Shown: piece after piece, positions 52,607 through 62,322 of the stretch
How the letters are laid out: the number at the start of each line of letters is the position of its first letter
Numbering within the stretch: the first letter of the stretch is position 1
Source: Clostridia bacterium
GTDB taxonomy: Bacteria > Bacillota > Clostridia > Oscillospirales > Acutalibacteraceae
Direction: 5' to 3'
Assembly (NCBI GenBank): GCA_017517135.1
Contig: JAFXAK010000024.1
Coordinates: forward strand, 116,720-180,719
DNA length: 64,000 nucleotides
The notes under the pieces: generated by a model
Databases searched by the model: none
What the model was told of the DNA's origin: nothing
Seen by the model: the letters and a program-made list of their open reading frames with translations, nothing else
Program-made: the position numbers and the translations under genes

Positions 52607-52647
52607 ACAACAAAACAACCGTCTTCAACAGGCGGTTGTTTTGTTGT
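52607..52647. terminator. Hairpin terminator downstream of the zinc-ribbon gene
   Basis: ACAACAAAACAACCG pairs with CGGTTGTTTTGTTGT (15 bp). The T-rich arm may replace a separate U tract; on the minus strand the stem lies 51 bases after the 52698 gene. Confidence 0.6.
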
Positions 52648-52697
52648 GTATAAATCTGAAACAAAAAACTTTGTCTTGCAATACTGAAATATTTTTA

Positions 52698-53609
52698 TTA
52701 TTTCACAATATCATTTTCAGCAGTTATAAGCTCACCTTTTTCATTCCATGAGGCTTCATCGGCTCGGTAATAAATATTTCCGTCATTATCCGCATACGGA
52801 TAATCGTAGTATTTATATTCTTTGTCATACAGCTCCATCAGATTATTGTAATATTCATCAAGCTCTTCTTCGGTCATCGAGGATGTATCCTCCTCGAAAA
52901 GCTCAAGAAGACCGCCTTTATCACAATAAAACCAGCCGTCTTCGGTCACATAGCAGTCATATATAAAGTATTTTTCTCCGTCCTCACTGACATAATAATA
53001 CTCATTATAACTAAAAAACTCATCTTCTTCATTTACCACCTCTTCAACTGAAAAGCTGTATATTTTTCCGTCTTTATCATACAAAAGCACACTTTGGTCG
53101 TCATTATAACTTTCACCCGTTTTGTCATAATAAATACCGTCTACGGGTATTCTCTCAATATAATCGATACTCATATCATCAAGACTGTCAATTATACTGT
53201 CAGTCATTGTCGCACCCCAGATTATACCTGTAGTTACAGCAGCTATAAGCATAATTATAATTAATATACCAAATACTTTGCTTAGTTTTTTCTCTTTTTT
53301 CTTTTCTTCTTCATTGATAGTCGGAAGTTCAATCAGACAATCAGAGCAAATCTGAAAGCTGTCTGCAAATTTTTTCCCGCACTGAGAGCATACTTTTGTA
53401 TTCGGTCCGGGAAAGTCTTTTCTTTTTATAAGAAAAATTATAAGTGTCCAGAATCCGAACAAAACACCGCATATGTACCAAGCTAATGAAAGCTGCTGAT
53501 TTCTGTACTTTGCCGAATAGTGCATAAAAAGTATAGACAATACAATAGTCAGCACCTCTAAAACACCTATCACGGGTAAAAATACCGTAAAATTAAATAA
53601 ATCGTCCAT
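52698..53609 (-). CDS. Zinc-ribbon membrane protein of unknown function
   Basis: 303 residues. Two membrane segments (about 8-30 and 38-60) come first, then a four-Cys zinc ribbon (CSQCGKKF...CSDCL) near 72-92, a Lys/Glu stretch, a third membrane segment (about 109-131) and an acidic outer domain of ~170 residues rich in Tyr and Asp (DNDGNIYYRADE; YDKTGESYNDDQ). No enzyme motif is seen. The preceding M28-like gene ends three bases before, and its GGAGGA stop region supplies the SD site. A sensor or assembly role is only a guess. Confidence 0.6.
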   Translation of the reverse strand: MDDLFNFTVFLPVIGVLEVLTIVLSILFMHYSAKYRNQQLSLAWYICGVLFGFWTLIIFLIKRKDFPGPNTKVCSQCGKKFADSFQICSDCLIELPTINEEEKKKEKKLSKVFGILIIIMLIAAVTTGIIWGATMTDSIIDSLDDMSIDYIERIPVDGIYYDKTGESYNDDQSVLLYDKDGKIYSFSVEEVVNEEDEFFSYNEYYYVSEDGEKYFIYDCYVTEDGWFYCDKGGLLELFEEDTSSMTEEELDEYYNNLMELYDKEYKYYDYPYADNDGNIYYRADEASWNEKGELITAENDIVK

Positions 53610-53612
53610 TTT

Positions 53613-55091
53613 TTATCCTCCTGATTTTATTTTACTTATTAAACCTTTTACGCTGAAATCATAACCGCCCGAAACGCTTTTTGCTTTAAGAATTGAATAA
53701 AAATCACTTCTTCCTAACTCTTTTGCTGATATATTCTCAAGTTTTTCAATAAGTCTTGCAAAGGTTTCAGTCTGCTCGGTCATAAGGTCGATATCAAACT
53801 TTTCCATTTCGTGACTGTCACTTACAACGCAAAGATAGTAAGGGGCCGGCACAAGACTGATTTCGGGAATACCCATAGTAAAGAAATTCTGTCCCTCGCC
53901 AAAATGCAATGCGTTGTGACCGCGAAGTGTCATTGTGCGAATAACTTTTCTGTCCTTTACGGTGTCAATATAGAGCTTATCCATAAACTTATTGCCCGTA
54001 TAAACAAGATCTATTTCAGGCTTTCCGGTATATTTATATTCACCGTCAATATCACGCCATTCTTTACAACCGAGATGCTCAAGAGTAAGATTAGCAATAC
54101 ATCTGAAATGGTCACCCTTACCGTCCCAAAGCTCTCTGTGACCTGCAAGCCAACGGGAACCCGATTGAAATCCGCCCGTTCTTTTATCTTCAAAATGAGG
54201 CAAGCGAAAGTGTCCTGTTGTAAAAACAAATATATGCGTTCTTTCAGGTACACTTTTCTTCATATTTCTCATAAGCTCCAATAATGCTATCGGACCGTTT
54301 TCCTCAACACAGTTTGTGCCGTCGGTATGAGTGTTTACAATAATATTTTCTTTCTTGTTTTTCCCTTCAATTATGCAATAAAAGCTTTCGGTAAAAGCGT
54401 GCTCTTGAGTTTCTGCCTCAAGAACAAATTTTGCCTTTTTGTGCTCTTTAGCCGCCTGAATAACCTTCTTACCGTTGGTTTCATTAATCCACAGCATCGG
54501 AATGTTCTGATAATCCATAATAAATGAAAGATACTGTCCCTGTATCATTTCATCATGAAGTCCTTTCCATATAAGGATAACCGCTTTTGCCTTAGTAAGC
54601 TTTGAAAGAATACCGTAAAAGCACTGAACAAAGCTTGTTATAACAGGACCTTCATATTTCTTTTCCAAAACAACATCTTGGGGATAACTTGAACGCTTAT
54701 TAAAAGCAATTTCGCTGGGCAAAAAGTTTATATTTGAAATATTGAAAACAGCTATCTTACCTGCTGTTTTAGGAGCATCCTTAATATTTTTTACAAATAC
54801 AAGCTCTTCTGTTATACCGCATTCAGATGTTTTTCCTGAATAGGGATAGGCAGAAGAAACAGGAATGTTGATTTTTTCATCACCGTCGATGATTTCAACA
54901 GATGAATTCTTTTCTTCCCATCGGGTGAAATAAAACGGATCGCTGAATGTTGGAATATCCATTTCTGCAATTTCAGCTTTAAGCCACTTTATAAAATCAT
55001 TATGTCCCTTACTGCCGGTAAGTCTTGTGCCGAAAGAATTCATCATATGAATACCTTCGAGCATTCTTTCTTTTGACACACAAAAACTCAT
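53613..55091 (-). CDS. M28-like metallopeptidase-fold protein with altered active site
   Basis: 492 residues without signal peptide. The layout resembles M28 aminopeptidases with an inserted PA-like lid (~95-230). Metal-type residues remain in VNTHTDGTNCVEENG near 255 and SDSHEME near 430, but the catalytic Glu-Glu pair expected after the FVF strand reads TTGHFRLP, and the later Asp is replaced in ANLTLEHLG. Either the substrate or mechanism is different, or it is inactive. SD AAGGAGG supports ATG 55091. It is co-transcribed with the zinc-ribbon gene and lies just downstream of the giant LRR gene's terminator. Confidence 0.6.
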   Translation of the reverse strand: MSFCVSKERMLEGIHMMNSFGTRLTGSKGHNDFIKWLKAEIAEMDIPTFSDPFYFTRWEEKNSSVEIIDGDEKINIPVSSAYPYSGKTSECGITEELVFVKNIKDAPKTAGKIAVFNISNINFLPSEIAFNKRSSYPQDVVLEKKYEGPVITSFVQCFYGILSKLTKAKAVILIWKGLHDEMIQGQYLSFIMDYQNIPMLWINETNGKKVIQAAKEHKKAKFVLEAETQEHAFTESFYCIIEGKNKKENIIVNTHTDGTNCVEENGPIALLELMRNMKKSVPERTHIFVFTTGHFRLPHFEDKRTGGFQSGSRWLAGHRELWDGKGDHFRCIANLTLEHLGCKEWRDIDGEYKYTGKPEIDLVYTGNKFMDKLYIDTVKDRKVIRTMTLRGHNALHFGEGQNFFTMGIPEISLVPAPYYLCVVSDSHEMEKFDIDLMTEQTETFARLIEKLENISAKELGRSDFYSILKAKSVSGGYDFSVKGLISKIKSGG

Positions 55092-55111
55092 AATCTGCCT
55101 CCTTATCTTTT

Positions 55112-55143
55112 AAAACGGACTTCCGAAATATCTTCGGAAGCCC
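55112..55143 (-). terminator. Terminator of the LRR surface protein gene
   Basis: On the minus strand, a GGGCTTCCGAA/TTCGGAAGTCC stem (11 pairs, one G-U) followed by GTTTTAAAA. It lies only ~20 nt upstream of the M28-like start. Confidence 0.65.
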
Positions 55144-55183
55144 ATTGATATTATTCTGAAACAAAGGAATTTGAGCTTACAAA

Positions 55184-58100
55184 CTATTTTTTTAACAAAA
55201 AACTCTCTAAAACAGCCCTAAGCTTAGCAATAATATTCTTTAACATGTTAATTATATTATTGATGCTATTTTCAGAAGCTGTTTCACAGCTAAGCACTTC
55301 TCCCTGTTCACCCCAGTATGTTTTTCCGTTTTCATCCTTCATATAAGCACGCACAAGAAAACGGTATTCAGTGTCATGTTCAAGAGAAGTTATCTTATAG
55401 CTTCCGTTTTTTGTATCTGCGATTTTTGTCAGAGTTCCGCCTGTATCTACAGAATATACACGGTAAACAAGATCAGAATGGCCTTTTGTCCAGTTGAGAG
55501 TAATACTGTCAGCACTTAATGCATAAATCTCAGGTACAACAGCATCAATAATGATCTTATAATAAAGAGTTTTTCCGCCTGCATAATTACCGACATAATC
55601 AACCCTTACACTGTATTCACCGCAATATTTAGAATCAGATGAATAAGTAACCTTATAATCCCTGTTCAGGATTAAGGACACTCCTGTACTGTCTTTTACG
55701 GTAACAACGGGCTTCTGAACCTTACCGTTATAAGTTAACTTGCTGCTTGAAAGCTTTACTTCGCCGACCTTATAGATAACCGTTTTGTCGATGTTACTCA
55801 TACAAACATTATTTTTCTGAGTAAAAGTAATAGTAATATCTACACCGTCATTTGCCGTAGTAGCGGCAGAAAACTTATATGCAGTAACAGCAGAATCATC
55901 AACAATTATATCGTACTCACTGTGAGCAATAAGCTCACGCTTAACTACAGTTTCACCGCAGACAGAACAATGGCTCTGATGGGTGTAACCGGGCTCGGTG
56001 CTTGTGGGTGCAACAGCAGGAATGTCAATAACTTCAGTATGACCGAGGGGTTCAATAACGGTTATATCCGATCTTGTTTTACCGCAGTAGCAATGTCGGG
56101 TTTTAAGCCCCGGTTCAGTACAGGTCGGATTTTTTTCTGTTTCAAACTCCTTGTATTTATGTGATGAACTGCTTATTGTTTTTTCATAGCTGTAGCCGCA
56201 TTCACAGGTATATATTTCCTTACCTGCAGTATAGCATTTCTTTTCTCCATCAATTACGACGGTAAAGCTGTGAGCATGTCCCTGTATTTCATAATATGCA
56301 ATGTTGTTTTCAACAGCATATTTTTCGCCGTTGCTGCCTTTAATCGCATAAATCTTAACATTCAAGGGCAATGAGCCTAATGTGCATTCGGGCATCACAG
56401 GATTAAGAATGGTTATCTTTTTCAGACTTCTGCAATCATCAAATGCATTTGCTAAAACTACAGTGCCTTCAGTAATTTCAAACTCCCTGAGAGAGGTACA
56501 GCCCTTAAATGCACAGCCGTATATAGTTGAATTATCTCCGACATTCACCCTTACAAGAGCTATGTTCCCCTCGAAGGCAGACACACCTACAGTAGAATTC
56601 TCACTCACGGAAAGTGATTTTATTCCTGTGCATCCCTTAAAGGCATTGTTCCCGATTTCCACAGGATTTTGAAAAACTAAGTTTTCTATACTTATTTTCG
56701 TATTCTCAAAGGCAGAAATACCTATTTTCGAAACACTTTTAGGGATATTTATGCTTTCAAGTGATATACAATTATAAAAACTGCGAAAATCAATCGTTTT
56801 TACTTCCCCGTGAATTGTTACACTTTCAAGTGATGAACATTCGGAAAATACATTTGAGTTTATTGTTGTAAGGTTTTCAGGCAAGGTAATTTCAGTAAGA
56901 GCCGAACAATATTCAAAAGCATACATTCCGATTTCGGTGAGACTGTCACCAAAATCAATATTTTTAAGAGCCTTACAGTATTGGAACGCCGATGCCCCTA
57001 TTTCAGATACTGAATTTTCAAAAGTGATTTCCTCAAGCGCGTAGCAATATGAAAATGAATCATCACCTATTTTTACATTTTCACCCTTAAACTGTACCTT
57101 TTCAAGTGCTTCACATCCGTAAAAGGTGTCCCCGTAAAGAACTGTTACTTTTTCGGGAATGACAATTTCTCTGATGCTTTTACTGTTCAGAAAAGCCCTC
57201 TCGCCTATTTCTTCAAGGTTTTCAGGTAAGACAATCCCTTCAAGCCCACAGGATGCAAATGCTTGCTCGCCTATCTTCTCTAAGCACTCATTAAGCTTTA
57301 TCTCCCTAAGATCTGTACAACCGCAGAACATATAATCGGAAATTTCCGTCTGTTTTTCGGGAAAAGTAACATTTTTAAGATTTTTACAGTTATAAAAGAT
57401 TTTTTCTCCGAAGGTGATGTTATTTTCTCCGAATACAACTCTATCAAGATTTTCACAGTACAAAAAGGCTTCAGAGTCTATTTTATTCACGGATGAAGGC
57501 AAAATGATTTCCTTTAATTTGTAGCAATATTTGAAGGCACTTGCTCCTATTTGCTCAAGACCTGTTGCTTCACTTAAATCAACTTCAGTCAGATTTGTAC
57601 AATCCATAAAAGCACTTTTGCCTATAAATTTTACATTTGACGGTATTTTTATTGATGTGAGATCAGCCGACGAAAAGGCATTGTTGCCAATTTCAATAAG
57701 ACTTTCGGGAAGCTCAACCTCTTTTAATTTATTTGCTCTCAAAGCTCCGGATTCTATTTTTGTAATGCCATCTTCAATTATAAGCTTTTCAACATTGCAG
57801 CCCCATCTGTAAAGCATATTCTCTCCGATAACCGTTACCTTTTTACCGTCGAATTCAGACGGAATAGTCAAAATCTTTTCAGATGATATATATCGCCTCA
57901 GTCTGAGTGTTCCATCGGATAAAATTTCACTGTCAAATATATTGGTTTCTCTGAATATAAGACTGCTGCTTGTGCTGTTATATGTAATAATATAGGTTTC
58001 TCCTGCTGTAAAGCTATAGCTGAAGGAATCCGAAAAATAACCCTTGGTGCCGTTATTATCCGGCAGTGTTAAATGTATAGTGCTTGCATTTTCAAACACA

Positions 58101-61100
58101 AAGTAGTAAACTCTTGATTCCTTGGGAATAAAACGGATTGTATTATAATTTCTGCTATCAAACTCAAGCACACTGCCCTCAACAAAATCCAGCGTTTTTG
58201 TTTCCTCACTCGGTACATCCGGATTTTCTTCCTCAACAGTTACAGCAAAAGTTACTTCCAGCCCTTTATAAACAATTACAGGATTATATGTACCCGCCTT
58301 TGTTAAATCCGTATCGTTCACATTAACAGTAAAACCACTCGTAAGGTCAATATAAGCCCCGTTACCGAAATAAACCCTTAAAACAATACCCTTTGTGTCA
58401 ATTTTTGACGCTTTTTCTGAAACATAATATATGCTTTTTGTCGGCGTAGTTACTACCTCAATTCTGACAGGCTCCTCAGAAACATCAATACCCTTAAAGG
58501 TATAACCGTATTCAAGTGCAAAGCTATGAGCCTTTGAACCTGTAGCAGCATATATAACCGTTGTCTTCGGAATTGCGGGATACTTCTTGCCGTCCTGTGT
58601 ATAAACACCTGCAATTGTAATATCCTTATTGCATACAGTAAGCTCATCAAGCTCAGTACATCCGTAAAATGCTTTTGCTTTTATCTGTGTTACATTTTCA
58701 CCCAAAGTTATTTCCGTAAGACCTGTACACTCTCTGAATGCAGCAACGCCGATACTTGTAATATTTGAAGGCATGTCAACAGTTTTAAGAGCAATACATT
58801 TTTTGAACATCTGCTTCGGAATTTCTGTAAGTCCTGCGGACAAGGTAACACTTTCCAAAGCTGTACAGTTCTGAAAAACTCCTACACCAAAATTATCTGT
58901 TTTTGAAGACATTATAACTTCTTTCAATGCCGTGCAGTGCGCAAAAGCAAAATCCGATATCTTGCCCGAGCAATCAAGATTCACCTGTGTGAGAGATGTG
59001 CATTTAATAAAGGCCTCTTCACCTATACTTGAAACCTTTTTCCAAGGAACCTCTTTCAGAGCCGAACAGTAAGCAAAGCTATGATATTCAGTATAAAGCT
59101 TGCCCGATGATGTCGTGACACTTACAAGTGCACTACACTTTTCAAACATACCTTCACTTACGGTAGCAAAATCTGCAAGATCTGCCGTTATAAGTTTGAT
59201 ACAATTATAAAACACATAGTTTCCGCATTTTTTTACTTTTTCAGACAGTTTTACATAAGTAAGTCTGCTGCAGCCTGTAAAAGCATAGTCTCCGATATAT
59301 TCCGTATTGTCAGGTAATACAAGACTTTCAAAAGCATCACATTCTGCAAAGGCTCTTTCACCTATTTTGTAAATAGTGTCAGGGAAAGCAGGCACTTGTA
59401 ATTTTCTGCAATTTTCAAAAGCAGACTTACCTACGGAAATAATTATGTTTGACAATTCTATATTTGTAAGATTTTTGCAATTATAAAAGGCAAAATCACC
59501 TATTTCGGTAATTCCGTTTTCAAGCTTAACGCTCTCAATACTTGACATACCGCTGAAAAGAGCTTCTCCGATTTTGCTGACCGTTCCTTTGACAGTTATC
59601 CTTTTAACCTGGTTTTCGTTTATCAGTGCATTCCATTTTGCTGCTTCCTGCTCATCAACGGCTTTTCCTATTTCCCCGCTGCCGTAAATTACAAGCTCAT
59701 CTTCATTATGTAAAATCCACACGCCGTTTTCAATAACACCGCTGTCTGCAATATTATCGTTTTCGGGAACATTTTCACCGCATATTGTGCATACACCGTC
59801 AATTAAAGTTTCAGAGTGCTGAATTTCCGATGAAATACCGTAACCTAATTTCCATGTGTTGCATTTTTCACACCACTGACCGTCCTTATAATTAAGCGTA
59901 CCGTCGCAAAAACTCGGTTTTCCTGCAACAAAAATTGTATCTTCACATAAACAGAGACGGTAAAAAGTCAAATCATTATCTTTTGCATATTTTTCTGCCG
60001 TTGAGCCTTCCAAAGCCATAACCGAGCAGTTTGAGGGCAGAGAACTTATAAAACAGTCCGGATTTTCAATAATAATTCTGTCACCCTGATTAAAAATTCC
60101 TGATGCAACGGAATTAACACTCTTATCAACAAAAACATAACCGTTTTTATTACAGTTAACAAGACAACCCGATACAACAAGAAGACCGTCTTTGTAGTTT
60201 GATTCATCATTTATAAAGGGAGTTTTACCGAAAACCTGAGGCTTTATATCTATATGCTCCCCTTTAATTGCAACCCTTGAAAGATTAGGGCAATCGTAAA
60301 AGGCTGACTGTCCTATTATTTTAACATTCTCACCGAAAGTAACGCTTTCAAGATAGTTCAAGTACGAAAAAGCCCAACTGTCAATTTCATTTATATCTCC
60401 ACCGATAATAATATTAACAAACTTATGGGAATCACTTAGGGGCATTGTCAGTTTACCCGTACCGAAAAACAAAACAGTTCCGTCTTCTTTTTCACACCAA
60501 AAAACATTCTGATTTAACACGCCGGAATCAATAATTTTCTCATCAGTGCTCAACTCACAGTAGTCACAAATTGCATCTTCATTTTCGTCCATGTGATTGA
60601 ATACTGCCTCTTCTTCGTGACCTGAAATCCAGATACCGCAAGTTTCACACCATACCCCCTCACTGTAACCTACAGTTCCGTTACAATAGGTTTTTGTTGC
60701 CTCTACAACCTGTATGTTTTCACAGGTGCAGTAATACTCAAAGGGGTTACCGAAGGAGTTTGCATACCTTTCTGCATCAGAGCCGACTCTGCCTTTAAGA
60801 ATTGTATTTCTACCAAAAGTAGAATTTTGTATTGTCTGATAACAGAATTTTAAGTTTTCAAAGGTTATTTTCGGAATTTCACTGTCTGCACCGAAGCAAC
60901 CCTGCGCAATAGTGGTAATATTCTTTCCGATATAAAGTTCCTCTGAGCCTCTGCCGGCTATAAGTGCATCAGAAATAATCAAGAGTCCGTTATTCCAGTT
61001 TTCCTCGTTTTCAAAAAGAGGACAGTCACGAAATGCGCCGAACTTAATATCTATAGCCGCACCGAGAATTTCTGCCTTTTCAAGTCCTGTATTTTCCAGA

Positions 61101-61516
61101 CCTTCGATGCTGTTTACATATTTCGGAATAACAATGCTTTTAAGCTCTTTACAGTTATCAAAAGCCCCTGCTAAAATTTTTTTAACAGGAAATGAGCCTA
61201 TTTTTTCAAGAATAACAACATCAGACGGCATATTTTCACCTGCACCGACGACCTCAGCATAAAGGCTTTGTGTGTGGTACACTACTCCGTCAATCGTATA
61301 AGTGCTGAATTCTTCATATTCAGGCTCATTTACTGCTTCTGTATTGGTAGTTTGGTCTTCTGTTACCGGCTCTGTTTCATATATAGCAGTCTGCTCTTGA
61401 GCAGTACCGTTTTCTCCGTTCGCGGTTGTCTCAATAGCACATATATTCAAAGGCAAGGATGTAAAAATTATAAGTATAACAAGCAACAGGCTGATTATCC
61501 TTTTAATGTTAAACAT
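55184..61516 (-). CDS. Giant BspA-like leucine-rich-repeat surface protein
   Basis: 2110 residues. A signal peptide ends near residue 27 (SLPLNICA). Three blocks of LRR_5/BspA-type repeats follow (about 60-240, 350-520 and 640-1030), a Big_3-like Ig domain (~1045-1120) and a further long LRR block (~1210-1670) of the form AF..C..L..I.LP..V..IG. Cys-rich inserts (CETCGIW; CDYC; CEKCN; CTICG) separate the blocks, and a segment near 1690-1780 has the PTCTEPGLKTRHC motif of gut Firmicutes surface proteins. A fibronectin-III-like domain (~1990-2075) precedes a C-terminal amphipathic helix, IINMLKNIIAKL. There is no LPXTG. Adhesion to host or other cells is the usual role. ATG 61516 has AAGGAGG. 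Confidence 0.88.
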   Translation of the reverse strand: MFNIKRIISLLLVILIIFTSLPLNICAIETTANGENGTAQEQTAIYETEPVTEDQTTNTEAVNEPEYEEFSTYTIDGVVYHTQSLYAEVVGAGENMPSDVVILEKIGSFPVKKILAGAFDNCKELKSIVIPKYVNSIEGLENTGLEKAEILGAAIDIKFGAFRDCPLFENEENWNNGLLIISDALIAGRGSEELYIGKNITTIAQGCFGADSEIPKITFENLKFCYQTIQNSTFGRNTILKGRVGSDAERYANSFGNPFEYYCTCENIQVVEATKTYCNGTVGYSEGVWCETCGIWISGHEEEAVFNHMDENEDAICDYCELSTDEKIIDSGVLNQNVFWCEKEDGTVLFFGTGKLTMPLSDSHKFVNIIIGGDINEIDSWAFSYLNYLESVTFGENVKIIGQSAFYDCPNLSRVAIKGEHIDIKPQVFGKTPFINDESNYKDGLLVVSGCLVNCNKNGYVFVDKSVNSVASGIFNQGDRIIIENPDCFISSLPSNCSVMALEGSTAEKYAKDNDLTFYRLCLCEDTIFVAGKPSFCDGTLNYKDGQWCEKCNTWKLGYGISSEIQHSETLIDGVCTICGENVPENDNIADSGVIENGVWILHNEDELVIYGSGEIGKAVDEQEAAKWNALINENQVKRITVKGTVSKIGEALFSGMSSIESVKLENGITEIGDFAFYNCKNLTNIELSNIIISVGKSAFENCRKLQVPAFPDTIYKIGERAFAECDAFESLVLPDNTEYIGDYAFTGCSRLTYVKLSEKVKKCGNYVFYNCIKLITADLADFATVSEGMFEKCSALVSVTTSSGKLYTEYHSFAYCSALKEVPWKKVSSIGEEAFIKCTSLTQVNLDCSGKISDFAFAHCTALKEVIMSSKTDNFGVGVFQNCTALESVTLSAGLTEIPKQMFKKCIALKTVDMPSNITSIGVAAFRECTGLTEITLGENVTQIKAKAFYGCTELDELTVCNKDITIAGVYTQDGKKYPAIPKTTVIYAATGSKAHSFALEYGYTFKGIDVSEEPVRIEVVTTPTKSIYYVSEKASKIDTKGIVLRVYFGNGAYIDLTSGFTVNVNDTDLTKAGTYNPVIVYKGLEVTFAVTVEEENPDVPSEETKTLDFVEGSVLEFDSRNYNTIRFIPKESRVYYFVFENASTIHLTLPDNNGTKGYFSDSFSYSFTAGETYIITYNSTSSSLIFRETNIFDSEILSDGTLRLRRYISSEKILTIPSEFDGKKVTVIGENMLYRWGCNVEKLIIEDGITKIESGALRANKLKEVELPESLIEIGNNAFSSADLTSIKIPSNVKFIGKSAFMDCTNLTEVDLSEATGLEQIGASAFKYCYKLKEIILPSSVNKIDSEAFLYCENLDRVVFGENNITFGEKIFYNCKNLKNVTFPEKQTEISDYMFCGCTDLREIKLNECLEKIGEQAFASCGLEGIVLPENLEEIGERAFLNSKSIREIVIPEKVTVLYGDTFYGCEALEKVQFKGENVKIGDDSFSYCYALEEITFENSVSEIGASAFQYCKALKNIDFGDSLTEIGMYAFEYCSALTEITLPENLTTINSNVFSECSSLESVTIHGEVKTIDFRSFYNCISLESINIPKSVSKIGISAFENTKISIENLVFQNPVEIGNNAFKGCTGIKSLSVSENSTVGVSAFEGNIALVRVNVGDNSTIYGCAFKGCTSLREFEITEGTVVLANAFDDCRSLKKITILNPVMPECTLGSLPLNVKIYAIKGSNGEKYAVENNIAYYEIQGHAHSFTVVIDGEKKCYTAGKEIYTCECGYSYEKTISSSSHKYKEFETEKNPTCTEPGLKTRHCYCGKTRSDITVIEPLGHTEVIDIPAVAPTSTEPGYTHQSHCSVCGETVVKRELIAHSEYDIIVDDSAVTAYKFSAATTANDGVDITITFTQKNNVCMSNIDKTVIYKVGEVKLSSSKLTYNGKVQKPVVTVKDSTGVSLILNRDYKVTYSSDSKYCGEYSVRVDYVGNYAGGKTLYYKIIIDAVVPEIYALSADSITLNWTKGHSDLVYRVYSVDTGGTLTKIADTKNGSYKITSLEHDTEYRFLVRAYMKDENGKTYWGEQGEVLSCETASENSINNIINMLKNIIAKLRAVLESFLLKK

Positions 61517-61557
61517 AACCTTTTCCTCCTTTTTCTTTCTCATTTATAAGTATATCA

Positions 61558-61592
61558 TTCATAGTAAATAAAGTCTATCCTTTCAAAGTATA
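61558..61592 (-). promoter_or_regulatory. Candidate promoter region of the LRR gene
   Basis: Two weak options on the minus strand: an extended -10 (TG-G-TATACT, hexamer 61587-61592) without a -35, or TTGAAA (61581-61586), 17 nt, TATGAA (61558-61563). Confidence 0.3.
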
Positions 61593-61672
61593 CCACTTAA
61601 ATAAAAAGCAAATATATGCTATAATCAGTTGAACATCTGAAGGCTCTCACAACTATAAACGGATAAAAAATA

Positions 61673-61711
61673 AAAAAACTTACAAAAAAATCAAAAAAAT
61701 GTAAGTTTTTT
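61673..61711. terminator. Symmetric A/T-rich hairpin between the LRR and sigma genes
   Basis: AAAAAACTTACA pairs with TGTAAGTTTTTT (12 bp) around a 15-nt A-rich loop. It has T tracts on both strands, yet both flanking genes are read away from it, so it is not the terminator of either. It may be an insulator or a regulatory stem. The rest of 61593-61767 is A/T-rich and holds two copies of TGAACATCT. Confidence 0.5.
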
Positions 61712-61767
61712 CAAATATCTTCCGTTTAATATTATGAACATCTAAAAACACAAGCAGGAGTAAATAT

Positions 61768-62322
61768 ATGTTACTTTTTTATACTCTTCTCATAGAAGAA
61801 GATAACGACAAAGCAAAGTTCGAAAAAATTTATACCTTATACAGAAAGAAAATGTGGTATACGGCAAATTCGGTTTTATCCGATGCATTTCTTGCCGAGG
61901 ATGCAGTACATAATGCATTCATCGGTATAGCAAAAAACATAAAAAGAATTGAAGCCGCAAACTCCTCAAAAACTCTTTCTTATGTCATTACAGCCGCAAA
62001 AAATGCCGCACTTGATATATTAAGGAAAAACAAAGGCTTATCCGAAACAAATATTGACGAGCTTTATAATGTCAGCGACAAAGAAAGCAGTTCATTTTAT
62101 CAGAACCTCGAAACAAAGGATTGGATAGAAAAAGCTATCTCCGATATGCCCGAAATTTACAGAGATGTCCTGTACTTGCTGATAGTAGAGCAGATGTCCG
62201 AAAAGGAAATTGCTGAACTTTTAGGCAGAAAACCGGGCACAGTCAACCAACAGGTAAAACGAGGCAGAATGATTCTTCAAAAAGAACTTACGAAAGGAGC
62301 AAAGGTCAATGGAAATAAGTGA
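61768..62322 (+). CDS. ECF-type RNA polymerase sigma factor
   Basis: 184 residues. Region 2 (FEKIYTLYRKKMWYTANSVL...LAEDAVHNAFIGIAK) and region 4 (DMPEIYRDVLYLLIVEQMSE, KEIAELLGRKPGTVNQQVKR) are both present, with no region 1 or 3, as in extracytoplasmic-function sigma factors. It directs polymerase to a stress or envelope regulon. The next gene overlaps its end by 14 bases and encodes a membrane protein, the classic sigma/anti-sigma arrangement. SD GCAGGAG. It is divergent from the LRR protein gene, a candidate target. Confidence 0.9.
   Translation: MLLFYTLLIEEDNDKAKFEKIYTLYRKKMWYTANSVLSDAFLAEDAVHNAFIGIAKNIKRIEAANSSKTLSYVITAAKNAALDILRKNKGLSETNIDELYNVSDKESSSFYQNLETKDWIEKAISDMPEIYRDVLYLLIVEQMSEKEIAELLGRKPGTVNQQVKRGRMILQKELTKGAKVNGNK

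Noticed and set aside
53811-54284. 157-codon plus-strand frame opposite the M28-like gene
   Set aside because: No ribosome site; composition is that of an antisense shadow.
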